Source of the DNA: Glaciimonas sp.
Lineage (GTDB): Bacteria; Pseudomonadota; Gammaproteobacteria; Burkholderiales; Burkholderiaceae_D
Length of the DNA: 64,000 nucleotides
Assembly (NCBI GenBank): GCA_012927625.1
Contig: JABBOV010000021.1
Coordinates: 36,218-100,217 of the forward strand
Direction: 5' to 3'
Part shown: piece by piece, positions 12,841 to 23,260 of the stretch
Layout of the letters: every line of letters begins with the position of its first letter
Position numbering within the stretch: the first letter of the stretch is position 1
Translations under genes and position numbers: made by a program
The notes under the pieces: generated by a model
Told to the model about the DNA's origin: nothing
The model's input: the letters and a program-made list of their open reading frames with translations, nothing else
Database searches by the model: none

Positions 12841-15393
12841 TTATACGCCCAGCGCTTCCAGTAAATGGGTTTCGAGCTGGATTTGGGTTCGGGCATTGTT
12901 CAGTAGCGGGCCATCGATCAGAAAAACGTCTTCGACGCGCTCGCCCAGCGTCATGATTTTTGCCATGTGCAAATTCACCTTGTACTTCGCCAGCACAATT
13001 GCAATTGCATACAGCAAACCGTTGCGATCATTGGCGGAAACGGACAGTAGATAATACTGGCCGCGTTCGTCCGGCCGCAAATCGACAGTCGGCTTGATCG
13101 GGAAGGTGCGCGACAGACGCGACAGGCGCCCCTGGCTCGGCGCCGGCAGGACTGCCGAACTCTGCAGCAGTTCGGTCAATTCGTGTTCTATCAGGCTGAT
13201 GATGTCGCGGTAATTATTGGCGAAAGTTGTTTCCGTTACAAAAAAAGTGTCGAGCGCGTAACCATGCCTGGTGGTGTGGATCTTGGCATCGAGAATGCTG
13301 AAATTCTTGCGGTCGAAGTAACTGCAGATACGGGCAAACAGATCGGGCTGATCCCGCGTGTAGACCGTTACCTGCAAGCCTTCGCCAATCGGCGCTAGCC
13401 GGCTTTTTACTATGGGTATGCGGCTGTCGACTTTGTCATACAGCGATCGGGTTTGCCATGCAATATCGGCGGCGTCGCTACGCAAAAAGTAAGCAATATC
13501 GAGTTGCTTCCAGAGCGCATTGTGTGCGTCGGCCGGCAAGCCATACAAACGCAGCGTCTTGAGCGCATTGTCCTGCCGGTTCCGAAATTCGCGATCAGCG
13601 GAAGGCGATTCGCCGCCCAGCACCCGCAACGTCAATTGGTACAGGTCTTCCAGCAGCTTGCCTTTCCACGCATTCCAGACTTTAGGGCTGGTACCCCGAA
13701 TGTCGGCTACAGTCAGCAAATACAGTGCTGTCAGATGGCGCTCGTTCTTTGCCAATTGGGCAAAACTGAGGATCACATCGGGGTCCGATAAATCTTTTTT
13801 TTGCGCCACTTGCGACATGATCAGATGGTTTTCCACCAGGAAAACGATCAGCTCGGTATCTTCTTTGCTTAAGCCATGATCTTTGCAGAATTTGCTGGCA
13901 TCGACTATTCCCAGCTTGGAATGGTCACCGCCACGGCCTTTTGCAATATCGTGAAACAAGGCGGCGACATACAGCAACCAGGGTTGGGCGAAGTTGCCCA
14001 TCAATTGGCTGCAGAATGGATATTCGTGCGCATGCTCGGTCATCGTGAAGCGACGCACATTGCGCACTACCATCAAAATATGCTGATCTACCGTATATAC
14101 ATGGAATAGATCGTGTTGCATCTGGCCTACGATGCGCCTGAAGTTAGGCAGATAGCGGCCCAAAATATCGGTCTGATTCATCCGTCTGAGCGCATGCGTA
14201 ATCCCTTGCGGCGCTTTCAGGATGGCAATAAATAATGCGCGATTGGCTGGCGCGCGCCGGAAACGGTCATCGATTCCGAAGCGGGCGTGCCACAGGGCGC
14301 GCAGAGTGCGCGCCGTCATGCCTTCCAGGTCGGAATGCTGCGCCAGCAGCAGGAATACTTCCAGCATTGCGGATGGACTGGCCTCAAAAGTATCGTTCTG
14401 CGCGATATCGATGAAACCATTGACTTCATTGAAGCGCTCGTTGATCGCGCGCGGATTGATCGGCAGCGGAAATAGTTGCACTTCGATGTTTTGCAGCAGA
14501 ATTGTATTCAATTGGGTCACAGCTTTTGCGGCCCGATAATAGCGCTGCATCAGGAATTCGCTGGACCGGCAGGCATCGGTTGTGACGAAGCCGAAGGTTT
14601 CGGCTATTGGCGTTTGCACATCGAACAGCAAGCGGTCTTCGCGTCGGCCGGCATGGATGTGCAGGCGTATGCGGATATCCGTGAAAGCGCGTTCTTTCTG
14701 CGTCAACTGGCGCGCTTCGGTGGCCGTGATCAAGTCTCTTTCGGCCAGTTCGCGCCAGGAATTGCCCAAGCCGGCCGCTTTCGCGACCCATAGAATGACT
14801 TGCAAATCCCTTAATCCGCCCGGACTTTCCTTGCAGTTCGGCTCCAGACTGTACGGGGTGTCTTCATATTTCGCATGGCGCTGACGCAGTTCCAGCATTT
14901 TGGCCTGAAAAAAAGTCTGCGGGTTCATCGCCGCCATGTAGCGGGCCTGCAGAAACTGAAACAGCTTTTTGTTGCCAGTCACCAGTCGTGCTTCCAGCAA
15001 CCCGGTTTTAATCGTAATGTCGCCGTCGGACTCGCTCAGGCACTCGTCGATCGTGCGGATGCTGTGACCGATTTCGAGCCCGATATCCCACAGTAGTTGC
15101 ACCAGTTGTTCCAGTTTGGGGCGAAGCGATGCATCGGCACTGGAAGGCAACAACACGAGTAAATCGACATCCGAGCAAGGGAATAACTCGCCCCGGCCAT
15201 AGCCGCCAACAGCCACCAGAGACACCGAAGCCGGCAGCGCAAGCGCTTGCCAAGCTTGTATTAGTGCTGCATCGACGTTTTTGCGCAAGACCCTCAGGAG
15301 CTTGTCAGGTTTGCTGTCCGCCTGGAATGCCAGGATGGCGGTTTGCCGTTCCGACTTCAATCGTTCCTTCAGCGTTAGCGCAAGCGATACCAT
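12841..15393 (-). CDS. glnD: [Protein-PII] uridylyltransferase / uridylyl-removing enzyme
   Basis: Bifunctional nitrogen sensor that uridylylates or deuridylylates PII proteins in response to glutamine. 850 residues, normal size. The domain order is complete: nucleotidyltransferase motif [19 protein letters not shown] near residues 62-80, an HD hydrolase domain with [17 protein letters not shown] near residue 490, and two C-terminal ACT domains (about 680-760 and 790-850) that bind glutamine. The stop of map is 2 bp upstream of the ATG, so the two are co-transcribed, a common Burkholderiales arrangement. Confidence 0.97.
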   Translation of the reverse strand: MVSLALTLKERLKSERQTAILAFQADSKPDKLLRVLRKNVDAALIQAWQALALPASVSLVAVGGYGRGELFPCSDVDLLVLLPSSADASLRPKLEQLVQLLWDIGLEIGHSIRTIDECLSESDGDITIKTGLLEARLVTGNKKLFQFLQARYMAAMNPQTFFQAKMLELRQRHAKYEDTPYSLEPNCKESPGGLRDLQVILWVAKAAGLGNSWRELAERDLITATEARQLTQKERAFTDIRIRLHIHAGRREDRLLFDVQTPIAETFGFVTTDACRSSEFLMQRYYRAAKAVTQLNTILLQNIEVQLFPLPINPRAINERFNEVNGFIDIAQNDTFEASPSAMLEVFLLLAQHSDLEGMTARTLRALWHARFGIDDRFRRAPANRALFIAILKAPQGITHALRRMNQTDILGRYLPNFRRIVGQMQHDLFHVYTVDQHILMVVRNVRRFTMTEHAHEYPFCSQLMGNFAQPWLLYVAALFHDIAKGRGGDHSKLGIVDASKFCKDHGLSKEDTELIVFLVENHLIMSQVAQKKDLSDPDVILSFAQLAKNERHLTALYLLTVADIRGTSPKVWNAWKGKLLEDLYQLTLRVLGGESPSADREFRNRQDNALKTLRLYGLPADAHNALWKQLDIAYFLRSDAADIAWQTRSLYDKVDSRIPIVKSRLAPIGEGLQVTVYTRDQPDLFARICSYFDRKNFSILDAKIHTTRHGYALDTFFVTETTFANNYRDIISLIEHELTELLQSSAVLPAPSQGRLSRLSRTFPIKPTVDLRPDERGQYYLLSVSANDRNGLLYAIAIVLAKYKVNLHMAKIMTLGERVEDVFLIDGPLLNNARTQIQLETHLLEALGV

Positions 15394-15395
15394 CT

Positions 15396-16226
15396 TCAGA
15401 TTGTCACTATGCTAGCTGGCGTATTGGTAATAAATGCCGGCGGCGGCGGCATGCCGGGCGATACGGTAAGAACCTCATAACCTGTTTCAGTCACCAGAAT
15501 CATGTGTTCCCATTGCGCGGAAAGGCTGCGATCCTTGGTTTTGATGGTCCAGCCATCGCCCATCTCGCGCAATTCACGCCGTCCGGCATTAATCATGGGC
15601 TCGACAGTGAAAATCATGCCCGCTTCCAGCCTTTCCAGTGTGCCGGGGCGACCATAGTGGAGAACTTGCGGCTCTTCATGGAATACTTTGCCGATGCCGT
15701 GGCCGCAGAATTCACGCACTACGCTATAACCCGCCTTTTCGGCGTGCTGCTGGATAACGAAACCGATGTCGCCCAGATGCGCACCGGGTTTGATTTTCGC
15801 AATGCCCAACCACATGCATTCATACGTAATCAGGCTCAAGCGCCGGGCCAGGATCGATGGCTCGCCCACAAAAAACATCCGGCTGGTGTCGCCGTGATAG
15901 CCGTTCTTGATGACCGTAATGTCAAGGTTGATAACATCGCCATTCTTGAGCACCTTGTCGCCCGGTATCCCATGACATATAACGTCGTTGACAGAGGTGC
16001 AAATGGCTTTCGGGAAAGGGGTGTACCCCGGTGGGCAATAATTCAGCGGAGCTGGAATAGTGCCTTGCACATCGGTCATGTATTCATGGCAAAGGCGGTC
16101 GAGTTCGCCCGTGGTCACACCGACCTTAACATGGGGCGCAATGAAGTCCAGGACTTCTGCGCCGAGTTTGCCGGCGACCCGCATGGCAACGATATCGTCA
16201 GGAGTTTTAATTGAAATAGAAGACAT
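15396..16226 (-). CDS. map: Methionine aminopeptidase, type I
   Basis: Removes the initiator methionine from nascent proteins. 276 residues. The metal ligands of the pita-bread fold are recognisable: Asp in [17 protein letters not shown] (both Asp residues), His in [14 protein letters not shown], Glu in FTVEPMIN and Glu in SAQWEHMI. The C-terminal 20 residues (Pro-rich, SPGMPPPP...) extend slightly beyond the usual end. Immediately upstream of glnD. The opposite side is a 408-bp intergenic region where rpsB would often sit in this order; here a P-type ATPase follows instead. Confidence 0.97.
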   Translation of the reverse strand: MSSISIKTPDDIVAMRVAGKLGAEVLDFIAPHVKVGVTTGELDRLCHEYMTDVQGTIPAPLNYCPPGYTPFPKAICTSVNDVICHGIPGDKVLKNGDVINLDITVIKNGYHGDTSRMFFVGEPSILARRLSLITYECMWLGIAKIKPGAHLGDIGFVIQQHAEKAGYSVVREFCGHGIGKVFHEEPQVLHYGRPGTLERLEAGMIFTVEPMINAGRRELREMGDGWTIKTKDRSLSAQWEHMILVTETGYEVLTVSPGMPPPPAFITNTPASIVTI

Positions 16227-16634
16227 AATGAGTAGCAGTAAGCGTAAATAGCTTAAGAATCGGTTAAAGCAGAATTATAAACGAGCCGACAATTATTTTC
16301 TGAGAGGCCATCTACCTTGATTGCCCCTTTTCCAATGCCTGAATTCTTTCTAAAAGCAAAATGAGGTTGAGAGGATCCTGTCCTGAAAACCAGCGGCTGG
16401 CAGGGAGTCAGATTTTGGGTTGAGAATACCCCACAGGTGTGGGGAAAACGTTTATCAAGTAGTGCAGGCACGGAGGCCTGCACTACTTGATTTTGCGTAG
16501 GTACTAAGTCAATAAAAAATGCCAACTATTGAGCCTGTTGCGAATTTCTCCTTGTCCTTTGAATTTTGACCTTGCGCAAGCACAGATGCGATTGTCTGCA
16601 CTAGGCTCAACCGTGTCATATCCAGGGAGCTTCT
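16227..16634. other. Intergenic region between map and the P-type ATPase
   Basis: No credible gene. It contains a short GC hairpin (CCCCAC-AGGT-GTGGGG, 16429-16444) and a REP-type palindrome described separately. The promoters of map (leftward) and of the ATPase (rightward) should be here, but I could not define either with confidence. Confidence 0.6.
16454..16491. repeat. REP-type palindrome (short form)
   Basis: Sixteen-base arms (16454-16469 and 16476-16491) are perfectly complementary around the loop ACGGAG. The core AGTAGTGCAGGC ... GCCTGCACTACT recurs in the longer palindromes at 31691 and 34114, so this belongs to the same dispersed family. Confidence 0.8.
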
Positions 16635-19202
16635 ATGCGTAAAGACACTACTGACATCGACATCGGATTAACCGCGGCCGCAGCCCGGCAGCGTCAGCAG
16701 AGCGAGGGCTGGAACGAATTGCCTTCGGCCAAGCCGCACTCCCTGTTGGCGATTGCCTGGGTGGTAGTGCGCGAGCCGATGTTAATTCTGCTGGTTGCCT
16801 GCGGCAGCATTTATCTGGTTTTGGGCAGCCGGGAAGATGCGTTCATTTTGCTCGGCTCGGTGTTCGTGATCATGGGCTTGAGTTTTGTGCAGGAACGCAA
16901 GAGCGAACGGGCGCTGGAAGCATTGCGCGACTTGTCCAGCCCGCGCGCACTAGTGCTGCGCGATGGTCAGCGCCAGCGTATCGCCGGGCGGGAGGTGGTG
17001 CGGGGCGACATCGTCTTTCTGTCAGAAGGCGACCGGGTGCCGGCTGACGCAATCCTGTTCGACAGCCAGAACATGACAGTCGACGAGTCGATGTTGAGCG
17101 GCGAATCGGTACCGGTCAGAAAGCAGGCCGGCAGCACCGAGGCCGTATTGTCAGGTGACATGTTGAGCGATGCGATGGGCGAACCTGGCGGCGACGATTT
17201 GCCATTTCTCTTTTCCGGTACGCTGGTAGTGCAGGGCAAGGGGCAAGCGCGGGTGGTGGCAATCGCTGAACAAACTGCACTCGGTCGCATCGGCCACGCC
17301 CTTTTTGCGCTGGAAGAAGAGCCCAGCCGGGTACAGCAGGAAACTGCGCATGCGGTCAAGGTGGTCGCTTTGTCCAGTATTGTGCTGGTGCTGGTACTGG
17401 CGCTCTGGTATGCCGTCACGCGGGGGGACTGGCTCAATGGCTTGCTGGCCGGCTTGACGCTGGCAATGGCGCTGTTGCCGGCAGAGTTGCCGCTGATTCT
17501 GACGATTTTTCTTGGGATGGGCGCCTGGCGCATTGCCAAGAAACAAGTTTTGACGCGCCGCATTTCGGCCATTGAGATGTTGGGTGCAGCGACTGTACTG
17601 TGCGTTGACAAGACCGGCACCCTGACGCAAAACCGCATGGCACTGGCACAGATTATGGTCAATGACGTGGCGCATGTGTTTGCGGATGCGGCAAGCGCCA
17701 TGCCGGAAAATTTTGCAGAAAATTTTCACGAAACGCTGGAGTTTGCCATGCTGGCCAGCCATCGCGATCCGTTCGATCCAATGGAAAAGACGATACAGGA
17801 AATTGGTCATAACGCGCTGGCAGGCACCGAACATATCCATGATGGCTGGACGCTGGTTGAGGAATACCCGCTTTCTCCCGAATTGCTGGCGATGTCGCGC
17901 GTCTGGCAATCGCCGGATCGCGCGCAATACGTGATCGCGGCCAAAGGTGCGCCGGAGGCCGTGATCGATCTGTGCCATCTGGATGCGCAGCGCGTGGCAG
18001 CTATTACCGCACAGGTAGATCAATTGGCGCAACAAGGTTTGCGGGTGCTGGCAGTAGCCAAGGCGTCGTTCCAGTCGCACGATTTGCCGGCAATCCAGCA
18101 TGATTTTGCGTTCCAATTTCTGGGCTTGATCGGATTGGCCGACCCGCTGCGGCCCTCGGTTCAGGATGCCATCAGGCAATGCCATGATGCCGGTATCCGC
18201 GTCATCATGATTACCGGAGATTATCCGGCTACCGCACTGAGCATCGCCCGTCAAAGCGGCCTGAATGCAGCCGACGGCCTGATCACCGGGGCCGAACTCG
18301 ATACACTGAACGACGCCCAACTACAGCTGCGCCTGGCGCAGGTAAATATCTTTTGCCGCGTGATGCCGCAGCAAAAGCTGCGCCTGGTCTCGGCACTCAA
18401 AAATGCCGGTGAAATCGTCGCTATGACAGGAGACGGCGTCAATGATGCGGCGGCGCTGAAGGCGGCTCATATTGGGATCGCGATGGGTGGACGCGGCACC
18501 GATGTGGCGCGCGAATCCGCCGCGCTGGTGTTGCTGGATGACGATTTTTCTTCGATTGTGGCGGCGGTGCGGCTGGGACGGCGCATCTTCGACAATATTC
18601 GCAAGGCGGTGGTATTCATCGTTGCAGCGCATATTCCAATTGCCGGCATGTCGCTGTTACCGGTGATGCTGGGCTGGCCATTGCTATTGCTGCCGGTACA
18701 CATCGTATTTTTCGAGCTGATGATCGATCCGACTTGCTCGGTAGCATTCGAGGCCGAGGCTGAAGAGTCCAATGTGATGCAGCGCCCGCCACGGGCGTCA
18801 AATGCCAGGATCTTTGACCGCAAAATACTGATGATCGGGGTGCGCCAAGGGGTGGTCTTGCTGGCGTTGCTGCTGGCGATATATCAATTGGCGCAATTTG
18901 CCGGTCTTGCCACGGAGCAGGCCAGGGCGCTTACTTTTACTGCCATGATTATTGGCGACATCGGTCTGATCTTCATTAACCGATCCTGGTCGCGGCCCTT
19001 GCGCAGCGTTTTGACGCTGCCCAACCCTATTTTGTGGTGGATTGTTGCTAGCGCGATTTCGATTTTGTTGCTGGCGCTATTCGTACCGGCGTTGCGTGAA
19101 CTGTTTCACTTCGGTGCATTATCGCTGACCCAGATCGCCTTGACTGCGGTAGCGCTCGCTGTGACATTGGGTGCGCTGGCCAGCTTGCGACTGTTTCGCT
19201 AG
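16635..19202 (+). CDS. Cation-translocating P-type ATPase (P2-like)
   Basis: Integral membrane pump that couples ATP hydrolysis to cation transport. The ATG at 16635 follows GGGAG. 855 residues. Signature elements: actuator loop LSGESVPV (about 156-163), phosphorylated D325 in DKTGTLTQNRM, and the hinge motif MTGDGVNDAAAL near residue 597. The membrane segment with ALLPAELPLI (about 281-290) is the PEGL-like helix M4 of Ca2+/Na+/K+-type P2 pumps rather than the CPC of heavy-metal P1B pumps, and no N-terminal metal-binding domain is present. The transported ion cannot be told from sequence. Stands alone; serA follows after about 100 bp. Confidence 0.85.
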   Translation: MRKDTTDIDIGLTAAAARQRQQSEGWNELPSAKPHSLLAIAWVVVREPMLILLVACGSIYLVLGSREDAFILLGSVFVIMGLSFVQERKSERALEALRDLSSPRALVLRDGQRQRIAGREVVRGDIVFLSEGDRVPADAILFDSQNMTVDESMLSGESVPVRKQAGSTEAVLSGDMLSDAMGEPGGDDLPFLFSGTLVVQGKGQARVVAIAEQTALGRIGHALFALEEEPSRVQQETAHAVKVVALSSIVLVLVLALWYAVTRGDWLNGLLAGLTLAMALLPAELPLILTIFLGMGAWRIAKKQVLTRRISAIEMLGAATVLCVDKTGTLTQNRMALAQIMVNDVAHVFADAASAMPENFAENFHETLEFAMLASHRDPFDPMEKTIQEIGHNALAGTEHIHDGWTLVEEYPLSPELLAMSRVWQSPDRAQYVIAAKGAPEAVIDLCHLDAQRVAAITAQVDQLAQQGLRVLAVAKASFQSHDLPAIQHDFAFQFLGLIGLADPLRPSVQDAIRQCHDAGIRVIMITGDYPATALSIARQSGLNAADGLITGAELDTLNDAQLQLRLAQVNIFCRVMPQQKLRLVSALKNAGEIVAMTGDGVNDAAALKAAHIGIAMGGRGTDVARESAALVLLDDDFSSIVAAVRLGRRIFDNIRKAVVFIVAAHIPIAGMSLLPVMLGWPLLLLPVHIVFFELMIDPTCSVAFEAEAEESNVMQRPPRASNARIFDRKILMIGVRQGVVLLALLLAIYQLAQFAGLATEQARALTFTAMIIGDIGLIFINRSWSRPLRSVLTLPNPILWWIVASAISILLLALFVPALRELFHFGALSLTQIALTAVALAVTLGALASLRLFR

Positions 19203-19305
19203 GCTGCTTTAGCAAGTTTGACGCAGAGTCGCCGGCAAACCCGTTTTTACCTGCCATGTTAATATTTATTTCAAATGCCTCTTAACTCGCAAATGGAAAA
19301 AAATA

Positions 19306-20505
19306 ATGCGCAAAATAGTACTGCTGGAAAATATTCACCCAAATGCGGCGACCCGTCTGGGCGCATTCGGCCTGACCGAAGTGGTGCAGATATCGGCTGC
19401 ATTGTCGGGGCCGGAATTGATTGCCGCGCTGCTGGATGCGGATGCCGTCGGCATCCGCTCGCGCACCCACATTACGGCTGAAGTCCTGGCGGCTTTGCCT
19501 AAGCTGAAAACAATTTGCTGTTTCTGTATCGGTACCAATCAGGTCGACCTCGCTGCTGCGGCACTGCATGGCGTCCCGGTATTCAATGCACCGTTTTCGA
19601 ATACCCGTTCGGTAGCCGAATTGGTGATTGCGCAGGCCATCCTGTTGCTGCGACGCATACCTGAGAAGAACGCCAAGGCGCATCGCGGTATCTGGGACAA
19701 GAATGCGCAGGGCGCGTTTGAAGTGCGCAACAAGGTGATCGGGATTATCGGATACGGCAATATCGGGGCCCAGGTCGGCATCCTGGCCGAAAGCGTCGGT
19801 ATGCGGGTGGTCTACTTTGATCCTGAAAACAAGCTGCCGCTGGGCAATGCAACGCCAGTGTTGTCGCTGCAAGCATTGCTGGAGCAGGCCGATATTGCAA
19901 CCTTGCATGTGCCGGGCTTGCACAGCACTGAAAACATCATGAATGCCGAGCGTATCGCACAGATGAAGCCGTCGGCAGTGCTGATTAATGCATCGCGCGG
20001 CAATGTGGTCGATATCGATGCGCTCGACCGCGCGTTGCGCGACAAAAAATTGGCAGGGGCGGCGATTGATGTATTTCCGGTCGAGCCGAGCAGTGGGACA
20101 GATCCCTTCGTGTCGCCCTTGCTTGATCTCGACAATGTGATTCTGACCCCGCATATCGGCGGCAGCACCGAAGAAGCGCAAGAAAACATCGGCCTTGAAG
20201 TGGCTGATAAGCTGGCGCGTTTTCTGTTGGCGGGCACTACCAAATCGGCGGTTAACTTCCCGGAAGTGGCACATCAGGATCAGGGTGCTTTCAGCCGCAT
20301 CCTGCACGTGCATCGCAACGAGCCTGGCGTAATCGCTCGAATGAATCTGCAGTTCGCGCAGTTCGGCCTCAACATCGTGGCCCAGCAATTGCAAACCCGT
20401 GGTGCGCTTGGCTATGCGGTCACCGACGTCGATGGGCCGATTCCGCAGCCGTTGATCGATGCCTTGCAAAAAGACGCGGCGACGATACAATGCCGCCGGG
20501 TATGA
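19306..20505 (+). CDS. serA: D-3-phosphoglycerate dehydrogenase
   Basis: First committed enzyme of serine biosynthesis, oxidising 3-phosphoglycerate with NAD+. 399 residues, E. coli-type short SerA. The NAD-binding glycine motif GIIGYGNIGAQVG is at about residues 146-158, the active-site Arg lies in INASRGNVVD, and the catalytic His in PHIGGSTEE. The C-terminal 80 residues form an ACT domain (HRNEPGVIARMNL...), which in E. coli SerA gives serine feedback inhibition. It opens a run of genes for serine, threonine and glycine metabolism that continues to thrC. Confidence 0.94.
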   Translation: MRKIVLLENIHPNAATRLGAFGLTEVVQISAALSGPELIAALLDADAVGIRSRTHITAEVLAALPKLKTICCFCIGTNQVDLAAAALHGVPVFNAPFSNTRSVAELVIAQAILLLRRIPEKNAKAHRGIWDKNAQGAFEVRNKVIGIIGYGNIGAQVGILAESVGMRVVYFDPENKLPLGNATPVLSLQALLEQADIATLHVPGLHSTENIMNAERIAQMKPSAVLINASRGNVVDIDALDRALRDKKLAGAAIDVFPVEPSSGTDPFVSPLLDLDNVILTPHIGGSTEEAQENIGLEVADKLARFLLAGTTKSAVNFPEVAHQDQGAFSRILHVHRNEPGVIARMNLQFAQFGLNIVAQQLQTRGALGYAVTDVDGPIPQPLIDALQKDAATIQCRRV

Positions 20506-20549
20506 CCTGACAAAATCAAGCGGCCGCTTTGCGGCCAAAGGAAGATACC

Positions 20550-20591
20550 GCGGCGTGTAAATATACAATGGTCTGTATATTTACACGCCGC
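20550..20591. terminator. Long perfect inverted repeat, probable bidirectional terminator
   Basis: Two 18-base arms (20550-20567 and 20574-20591) are exactly complementary around the loop ATGGTC. It lies between the convergent serA and CoA-transferase genes. A smaller GGCCGC-TTT-GCGGCC hairpin (20522-20536) precedes it. The AT-rich inner half and the lack of a strong T-run are unusual for an intrinsic terminator; a protein-binding palindrome is possible. Confidence 0.6.
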
Positions 20592-20657
20592 AATTATATT
20601 ATGCGGGGACTGCCATATTATTTGGCATACTCCCTATAAATTTCTTATTCTTACAAG

Positions 20658-22238
20658 CTAAACTGCCTGAGTTTCGGGACTCTCGAACGGCTCGGACAAC
20701 AAACGAATTAGCTCGATTTCCGGTGCCGGATGGGTATGCTCCGGCAGCATGGAGCCGGTGTCGCGATAGCGGGTATGCCACGAAAATGCTTGTTCCAGCA
20801 CGTGCGGCGTTTGTCCACCGCCCTGATTCGCTTTTGCCACGTACTCATTGAGCATGGCGCGGTAAGGTTCTGCCACGCACTGATTAATAATGACCTGGGC
20901 GCGCTCGCGTGGCGCCAGACCGCGCAGATCGGCCAAACCGATTTCGGTGACCAGGATATCGACATCGTGTTCCGTGTGGTCGACATGGGACACCATCGGC
21001 ACGATGCTGGATATCTTGCCGCCCTTGGCGATTGATTTGGTGGCAAACACCGACAGATAGGCGTTGCGCGCAAAATCGCCCGAGCCGCCGATGCCGTTCA
21101 TCATGTGCGTGCCCAGCACATGGGTCGAATTGACGTTGCCGTAGATATCCGCTTCGAGCGCGGTATTGATGGCGATAATCCCAAGCCGACGAATGACTTC
21201 AGGATGGTTGGTGACCTCCTGCGGGCGCAATACCAGGCGGTCTTTGTAGCGGGTGATATCGCCAAAAACTTGCTTGCTCTTTTCCCTCGACAGGGTAATC
21301 GAGGAGCCGGAAGCGAAATCGAGTTTGCCGGCGTCGAACAGGTCAAATGTGGAATCCTGCAACACCTCGGAATACATCGTCAGGTGTTCGAATGGGCTAT
21401 CGACAAATCCCATCATCACCGCGTTGGCGATGGTGCCGATACCGGCTTGGATTGGCAACAGACTGTCGGTCAATCGTCCCAGTGCTACTTCCTGCTTAAA
21501 AAAATTGACCAGATGGCTGGCGATGGCAGCGGTTTCCGCGTCGGCCGGCAGGATGGTCGAGGAACTGTCTTTCTCGTCGGTAATGACGATGGCGACGATT
21601 TTTTCGAATGGAATTTCAATTGCCGTAGTGCCAATCCGGTCATGCGGCGTCATCAGCGGGATCGGTTCGCGTTGCGGCCGGTGTTTGGGGATGAAGATAT
21701 CGTGCAGCCCTTCGAGTTCCAGCGACTGGGTCAGGTTGATTTCGACAATCACTTTGTCGGCCAGAATCGCAAAGCTGGCGCTGTTGCCCACTGAAGTGGA
21801 GGGAATAAGGGCTCCGGTTTCGGTGATGGCGATGGCTTCAACGATGGCGATATCAATCGGCGCAATCTGCCTGGTGCGCAGCATTTCAACCGTTTCCGAC
21901 AGATGTTGATCGATATACATCACTTCGCCGCGATTGATCGCAGCGCGCAGCACCGGATCGGCCTGGAACGGCATCCGGCGCGCCAGCGCACCAGCCTCGG
22001 TCAATACCTTGTCGACATCGTGACCGAGTGAGGCGCCGGTTATCAGGGTAATTTTCAACTTTTCATGGCGAGCCCGGTCTGCCAGTGCCAGTGGTACTTT
22101 TTTGACATCGCCGGCGCGGGTAAAGCCGCTCATGCCAACGGTCATGCCATCTTGTACCCACTCGGCAGCAGCAGCGGCAGTGGTCACCTTGTTACGCAAC
22201 AGCGGCAAGCGAATACGATCCTGATATTTTTCAAGCAT
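20658..22238 (-). CDS. Acetyl-CoA hydrolase / succinyl-CoA:acetate CoA-transferase family protein
   Basis: Class I CoA-transferase that most likely exchanges CoA between succinyl-CoA and acetate, or hydrolyses acetyl-CoA. 526 residues, matching the AarC/Ach1 type. The probable catalytic Glu lies in INTALEADIYGNVNSTH (about residue 323-339), and the glycine loop MNGIGGSGDFARNA follows shortly after. The ATG is preceded by AAGGA. It is transcribed alone, convergent with serA. Near kbl and aceB, genes that make or use acetyl-CoA, a role in acetate/acetyl-CoA balance is plausible but inferred. Confidence 0.85.
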   Translation of the reverse strand: MLEKYQDRIRLPLLRNKVTTAAAAAEWVQDGMTVGMSGFTRAGDVKKVPLALADRARHEKLKITLITGASLGHDVDKVLTEAGALARRMPFQADPVLRAAINRGEVMYIDQHLSETVEMLRTRQIAPIDIAIVEAIAITETGALIPSTSVGNSASFAILADKVIVEINLTQSLELEGLHDIFIPKHRPQREPIPLMTPHDRIGTTAIEIPFEKIVAIVITDEKDSSSTILPADAETAAIASHLVNFFKQEVALGRLTDSLLPIQAGIGTIANAVMMGFVDSPFEHLTMYSEVLQDSTFDLFDAGKLDFASGSSITLSREKSKQVFGDITRYKDRLVLRPQEVTNHPEVIRRLGIIAINTALEADIYGNVNSTHVLGTHMMNGIGGSGDFARNAYLSVFATKSIAKGGKISSIVPMVSHVDHTEHDVDILVTEIGLADLRGLAPRERAQVIINQCVAEPYRAMLNEYVAKANQGGGQTPHVLEQAFSWHTRYRDTGSMLPEHTHPAPEIELIRLLSEPFESPETQAV

Positions 22239-22307
22239 TTTTCAATCCTTATTTATATTACTCAGCAAGGCAGTCGGCGCTGTCGTGCAAAAAAACGGAT
22301 TCACAAC

Positions 22308-22333
22308 AAAAAACCCACTTCGAGAGCGGGTTT
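22308..22333 (-). terminator. Intrinsic terminator downstream of the XRE-cupin regulator
   Basis: Read on the minus strand, AAACCC pairs with GGGTTT around a 14-base loop and is followed by a run of T. It sits about 170 bp after the stop of the regulator gene and before the CoA-transferase start. Confidence 0.55.
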
Positions 22334-22506
22334 AAATCTGTACTTATTGGAGTCGACGCAAAAACGAGAGCTCAGTATGTGGTCTAAACAAATTGATCGC
22401 AAATGCTAAATCTCAATGTCAGTTATTGATTTAATGAATGTTTGTAATGCCCAAAATAGAAATCAATAATAAGAAGTAGTCCGTGCATTGAGAAAAACGT
22501 GATTGT

Positions 22507-23121
22507 TTATCGGTGAATCACTACCATTAGCGCCCTGGCTTCGGTTTTGCCGGTGTTGCGGATTGCGTGTTGCTGATCGCCCGGATAACGGGCGGTGCTG
22601 CCGATTTTCAGTTTCTTCTTTTCGTTGCCGACTTCCAGTTCCATTGCGCCGTTTAGCAAGCTCAGGTGTTCCACCGTGCCGGGGTCGTGCGGATTGGATG
22701 CCAGTTCGCCATTTGGCGCCAGTGTCAATTCGTACCATTCGAATTTTCCGGCCAATTCCAGCGGGCCGAGGATGCGCATCACATAACCGGCATGGTTGCC
22801 GGGCAGAGTAGGGGTTTCATGCGCTTCCAGGGTGCGTATGGCGCTTGCTTCCGGTGTTTGGCTGGCCAGCAATTCGCCGATGCCGATTCCCAATGCATTG
22901 GCCAAGCGCCAGGTGATGGCAATAGTCGGATTGGCTTTTTCGCGTTCGATCTGGGACAGCATCGACTTCGAAACGCCGGCCACACGCGATAAATCCTCTA
23001 GCGTCAAGCCACGGTCAAGTCGCATTTTTTGCAGGGTGGCGCCGATTTTAGGCGGGGAATTGGCGGGTTGATTGCTTTTCATAATGGCTTGCAAAGTTTT
23101 TGTGTTGTTAGTAATATCCAT
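22507..23121 (-). CDS. XRE-family transcriptional regulator with C-terminal cupin domain
   Basis: DNA-binding regulator of 204 residues. An N-terminal helix-turn-helix of the XRE type spans about residues 28-82 (LEDLSRVAGVSKSMLSQIER), and a cupin beta-barrel occupies about 105-204 (DPGTVEHLSLLNGAMELEV ... GDQQHAIRNTGKTEARALM), which in this family usually binds a small effector. No Shine-Dalgarno is obvious at 23121; an ATG at 23082 is an alternative that keeps the whole HTH. Divergent from kbl-tdh across about 140 bp, so it probably controls threonine/glycine catabolism; that is inferred from position only. Confidence 0.88.
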   Translation of the reverse strand: MDITNNTKTLQAIMKSNQPANSPPKIGATLQKMRLDRGLTLEDLSRVAGVSKSMLSQIEREKANPTIAITWRLANALGIGIGELLASQTPEASAIRTLEAHETPTLPGNHAGYVMRILGPLELAGKFEWYELTLAPNGELASNPHDPGTVEHLSLLNGAMELEVGNEKKKLKIGSTARYPGDQQHAIRNTGKTEARALMVVIHR

Positions 23122-23260
23122 TATATTGAATATTAGTTCTTTATATAGGAATTATGTATTTTAATGAATTTTCGCACATCGTAACAGATGACTTTGAAAA
23201 AACGTTGCAGTATGGATGTTCTGGTGCACACCCCCATCAATTCAATTACACGAGGTCGAC

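Noticed and set aside
15129..16214. 361-codon plus-strand open frame over the glnD start and map
   Set aside because: Overlaps two certain genes in antisense and resembles no family.
17151..18320. 389-codon open frame on the minus strand across the P-type ATPase
   Set aside because: It lies fully antisense to a gene with all family motifs, and its protein has a His/Arg/Gln-rich composition with no recognisable domain, typical of a shadow frame.
19282..20568. 428-codon minus-strand open frame across serA
   Set aside because: Antisense to a clear serA; composition and lack of motifs mark it as a shadow.
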